From the NCBI GenBank assembly GCA_009741485.1, contig CM019215.1, positions 73,785,735-73,849,734 of the forward strand: a stretch of DNA of 64,000 nucleotides. Reading direction: 5' to 3'. Origin of the DNA: Malurus cyaneus samueli (taxonomy: Eukaryota > Chordata > Aves > Passeriformes > Maluridae). The notes under the pieces are model-generated. The model was given only the letters and a program-made list of their open reading frames with translations. It had not been told where the DNA came from and did not search any database. Position numbers and translations under genes: made by a program. Shown here piece after piece: positions 61,061 through 64,000 of this stretch; position 1 is the first letter of the stretch; every line of letters starts with the position of its first letter.

Positions 61061-63335
61061 TTGGCTGACAAGCCCATGGATCTCAAGAGTCTTTGGATAC
61101 CCTTCTTTAAGGCGAATACATAATTTGTCTTTTTATAGTGTTGGGAATCTCCTCAATCACCATGATCTTTCTTTGAGACTCTGTAAAGAATGATTACATC
61201 AATACAAAGATTTTAGGGCTCTCCTTGTCTGCAGATGTATATCAGCTTCTGCCACTGTTATACTGCAGAAGGGCAGCAACAAATGGAGCAGCTATCACCA
61301 GATTGTCATTTCTATGAGGTAGAGATGTTTGGCAGTAGGAGAAAAGGAGAATTCTGAATTCTTGATGGGTGGAAATACCAGATCAGAGAAGCCTAGCTCT
61401 GGCATCATGGGTAATTACAAACACTGTGTGTGTATGCCTGTAAACAAAGATGAGGAAAAAATTGCATGCTGATGAGCCTCTTGGTTGGATGGTTTTGTTT
61501 TAGTGATTATTGGTTTTTAAACCTCTCAATAGTTACATTGAGTGTTTAAATAACTGACCAAGCATTTAAAAGCTGTTTTGATTCTTTGCAATTGTAAATG
61601 TAAGATGTTTCTCTGTGTTCCTCTGCATGGTATGGCTCAGCTGTCAAAGGGGAGGTGTTCTGGCTGATTTTTGGAGAATTTGCTTTGGGAAAATGTCATG
61701 CACTGTCCTGTCTGGAAAAAGAGCACATGGAGCTTTTCAGCTGCAGCAGGAGCTGCACATTCCCAGTGCGTGAGAGTGTGGCTTAGCTTGGTTTGGCTTA
61801 GCTTGGTGTCTGGTGCAATTCGATACTCCATTAAGTTTCAGTAGCATGTACTAGCTGCATTTCTCTCTGCCTTTGGATTCAGAACATGTACAAAGAGACT
61901 TAACTCTGTACATGTTTTAATGTTAAGTTTTAAAGTGGTTATTTTGGTATAATGATGCTTCAACCATGCTATAGAGAGGTTGTGAGGACAGAACAAGTCC
62001 TTGTTAATGTCCAAGTGAGTTTTACTACAGCTGACTTTACAAGAGGCTGCCCTATCATGTTTGCATTGAAGTTTGAGGACTGGAAAGGCTTGCAGATAGA
62101 TTTGGTTGTGCAAGATACTAGAAAAATGTGGGGGATCCAGCACTTCAAGGAAAAACACAAGCAAATTTTTATTGCAGGCCGTGTCACTGTGGCTTTCTAA
62201 AGTCTTTCCTCTGAAAGGAAGTGTCAACTACACCAGCTGGTCATTATCTTCTTTGTAAAGAAGATTCATTGATTTAGAAAAAATATCAAATTTATAGGCA
62301 CTTTACCGATCAGCTTAAACTATTCTGTTTGTTTTGTTTGTTTTCTCTGAGGAACAACCAAAATAACCTGTCCTTGAATATGTGAATGTGGGGAATGATG
62401 CTGTGCTGAATTGCTGCAAGTTATCCAGTCCATCTCTTCAATCTTTAACTTCTGTGAGAAAAGATAAGCTAAAAATGTGGCATGGAGCAGATTAAATCAA
62501 CATACCATGACATTATAATGAGTTGAAAATCTGATGTCAGTCCGCCTGTAAATCCAGGCCAGCAGGAGCTGTGCATGGTTCATTGACAAATAATAAGATC
62601 CTTTAGCCAAGGTGTGTATCACGTTACACCATGGGATATGGGTGCCTTGTGCCAAAAGCAAAATTTACAGGGAAGCAAAGCTACAAAGCTGTTGCTTCCA
62701 AAGCACACGCTGGGAAGGCTGTCTGTGAGGATTAAGTATGTAATGAGGTGCTGATTCTCTTCAAGGCTGGGGCAGAAAGGTAGGAGATGCACTTATCTTG
62801 AACAGAGCCAGCTGCCCTTGTCTCTGCCATGGAAAAACTCACTGAGCCTGTGCCTCTATTCCTCTCTAACACATCACAGCAGCAAATACAATCTTCTGCC
62901 TCTGTTTATTGCTCTTTTGGTGTTGTTTCCTTGGCTTAAGTAGCAGCAGGGTTTGTGGACAGCCAGTCAATACCAGTAACACAGAGCTGAATTGGGCTGC
63001 TGTTCAAAGAGGAACTGGCACAGGGCTCTTCAGAGCCAGGAGCCATTAGTCTAGTCATTAGATATTGCACACATTTCTCATGTTGTTGTTTGCCTTCCAA
63101 GGGAAGGGCTAAGGTATTTTGCTTTCAGAAATATCAGGAATACTTGAGCTACTGTACTGTTTTACTCCTTCAACATAACTGTGCTGTGCTCTTTGGGAAA
63201 CTGGGAAACTCTGTCTTGTGAGCCCTCTCTCTTGTGTTTGAGAAGGCCTGACTTCTGTTGTGAGTCTTCTTGACTTGCACTGACATCATCAAAGAAGATG
63301 AACAATGCTGTTATGCACATGGTTTAGTTTTAGGC
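61061..63335. other. Non-coding unique-looking DNA
   Basis: No supported gene. The first ~140 bp may still be worn CR1 (a GTCCCATCAGG ... CCCATGGAT pattern crosses the boundary). Frames of up to 129 codons (61838-62227 -) are opposed by + frames and lack motifs. Confidence 0.55.
61780..61808. repeat. 15 bp tandem duplication
   Basis: GGCTTAGCTTGGTTT is followed directly by GGCTTAGCTTGGTG, a near-perfect two-copy tandem. Confidence 0.8.
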
Positions 63336-63414
63336 AGTCGTGGGAGGAGCAGGGAGTTGGACTTCCATGATCCCTAGGGTGCCTTCTAACTTGCAATACT
63401 CTATGATTCTAAAT
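63336..63414 (+). mobile_element. CR1 LINE 3' end fragment
   Basis: GGGAGTTGGACTTCCATGATCC, CTAGGGTGCCTTCTAACTTG and CAATACTCTATGATTCTA follow in the order of the CR1 3' UTR end (GGTTGGACTAGATGATC ... GGTCCCTTCCAAC ... ATTCTATGATTCTA). Only about 80 bp remain, with about one and a half tail units. Confidence 0.85.
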
Positions 63415-64000
63415 TCTGTTGAATTCACTAAGGATACTTCATTTTGCTGTTACCAGTGTTTTTGTGCTTGCATCTTCTGCAGAAGGTCTTTTCTGACCCA
63501 AAAACTAGTCAGAGTTGATGTATATCTGTACATTACACTGACTGGTTTCTGGATCAGACAAGTAGAGAAATCCTCAAATCCACTGAGCTGTATTTAGAAA
63601 TTATATGTGAAAAGACATTGCAAATCTTCTTGTATCAGTTTTTCCTTAATACATTTTGAAACTCCTTCTCTTTTGGGTGTCGATCTTTAAATTTTGGTGG
63701 GACATCAGAGAAAATTGAAATTTTGCAAGTTTTAAAAACCAGAGAAATTAATATTATTGGGTTTTTGTAGGCTTTTGTTACAAAAATATTCTGTAGGGCT
63801 GACAGATGGGAGCTGCCAAGAGAGCCTGTCTCTGTGATGGAGATGTGAATTGCCATCCCTATGTTTTGTGGGCATTCCTATCATCTTGGTTAAATCCAGA
63901 AGTTTGTGTTAACTGGGCATGCCCTAGCCTAGAGTTCATCAAGAATTTTTCCTTATGTTTGACTCCTGATGCAGCCCCATAATGCATGGTCTGTTTGTGT
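63415..64000. other. Non-coding DNA to window end
   Basis: No gene or repeat recognised. An 85-codon + frame runs into it from the CR1 end and has no motif. Confidence 0.5.

Noticed and set aside
1..64000. CRISPR array, operon, phage or plasmid features
   Set aside because: Gene density, repeats and composition are those of bird nuclear DNA. No regularly spaced repeats or prokaryotic genes are present.

Overview
This 64 kb window reads as vertebrate nuclear DNA from a bird, most likely a passerine. The evidence is its repeats. It carries about ten fragments of CR1 LINEs, several ending in the typical (ATTCTATG)-like 3' tail. It has an avian ERVL-type LTR, a decayed older L3/CR1-like LINE piece, and a tRNA-Ile-headed, CR1-tailed SINE of the TguSINE1 type known from passerines. 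The sequence is AT-rich and full of long poly-T tracts. I see no bacterial-style gene packing, no CpG island and no recognisable multi-exon gene.

I found no protein-coding exon that I can support and no functional RNA gene. Nearly all open frames are short (60-130 codons), which is what stop spacing in non-coding DNA gives. The only long ones (about 234 and 245 codons near 24.6-25.4 kb) are the two strands of one decayed CR1 reverse-transcriptase fragment. The window is therefore either intergenic or inside a very large intron. The strong excess of long poly-T over poly-A tracts on the + strand could fit transcription of the + strand, but this is inference.

Layout: 1-15.4 kb is unique-looking non-coding DNA with one poly-T tract, a hairpin and short palindromes. 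15.4-16.2 kb holds a CR1 3' end followed by an L3-like fragment. 16.2-23 kb is unique. 23.0-25.7 kb holds a short CR1 end, an AT microsatellite, a ~0.9 kb CR1 RT fragment (minus strand) and a long poly-T. 25.7-37 kb is unique, with a TAATTA-rich AT stretch and a CTCF-like site. 37.0-44.4 kb is the repeat-dense part: a CR1 (+) split by a ~520 bp LTR-like insert, a CR1 (-) abutting a truncated ERVL LTR (-), and two CR1 (+) pieces in inverted order. 44.8-46.0 kb is an unidentified, moderately GC-richer stretch that may be repeat-derived. 46-57 kb is unique, with poly-T tracts and an exact 53 bp tandem duplication. 57.3-57.5 kb has a CR1 end plus the SINE. 60.8-61.1 kb and 63.3-63.4 kb carry two more CR1 pieces.

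No gene network can be described because no genes are visible. The window records retroposon activity: CR1 copies, a SINE whose tail resembles the CR1 3' end, and LTR elements landing in or beside CR1. I did not find evidence for a new biological system. All family names come from recognising sequence by eye, and no alignment was run.
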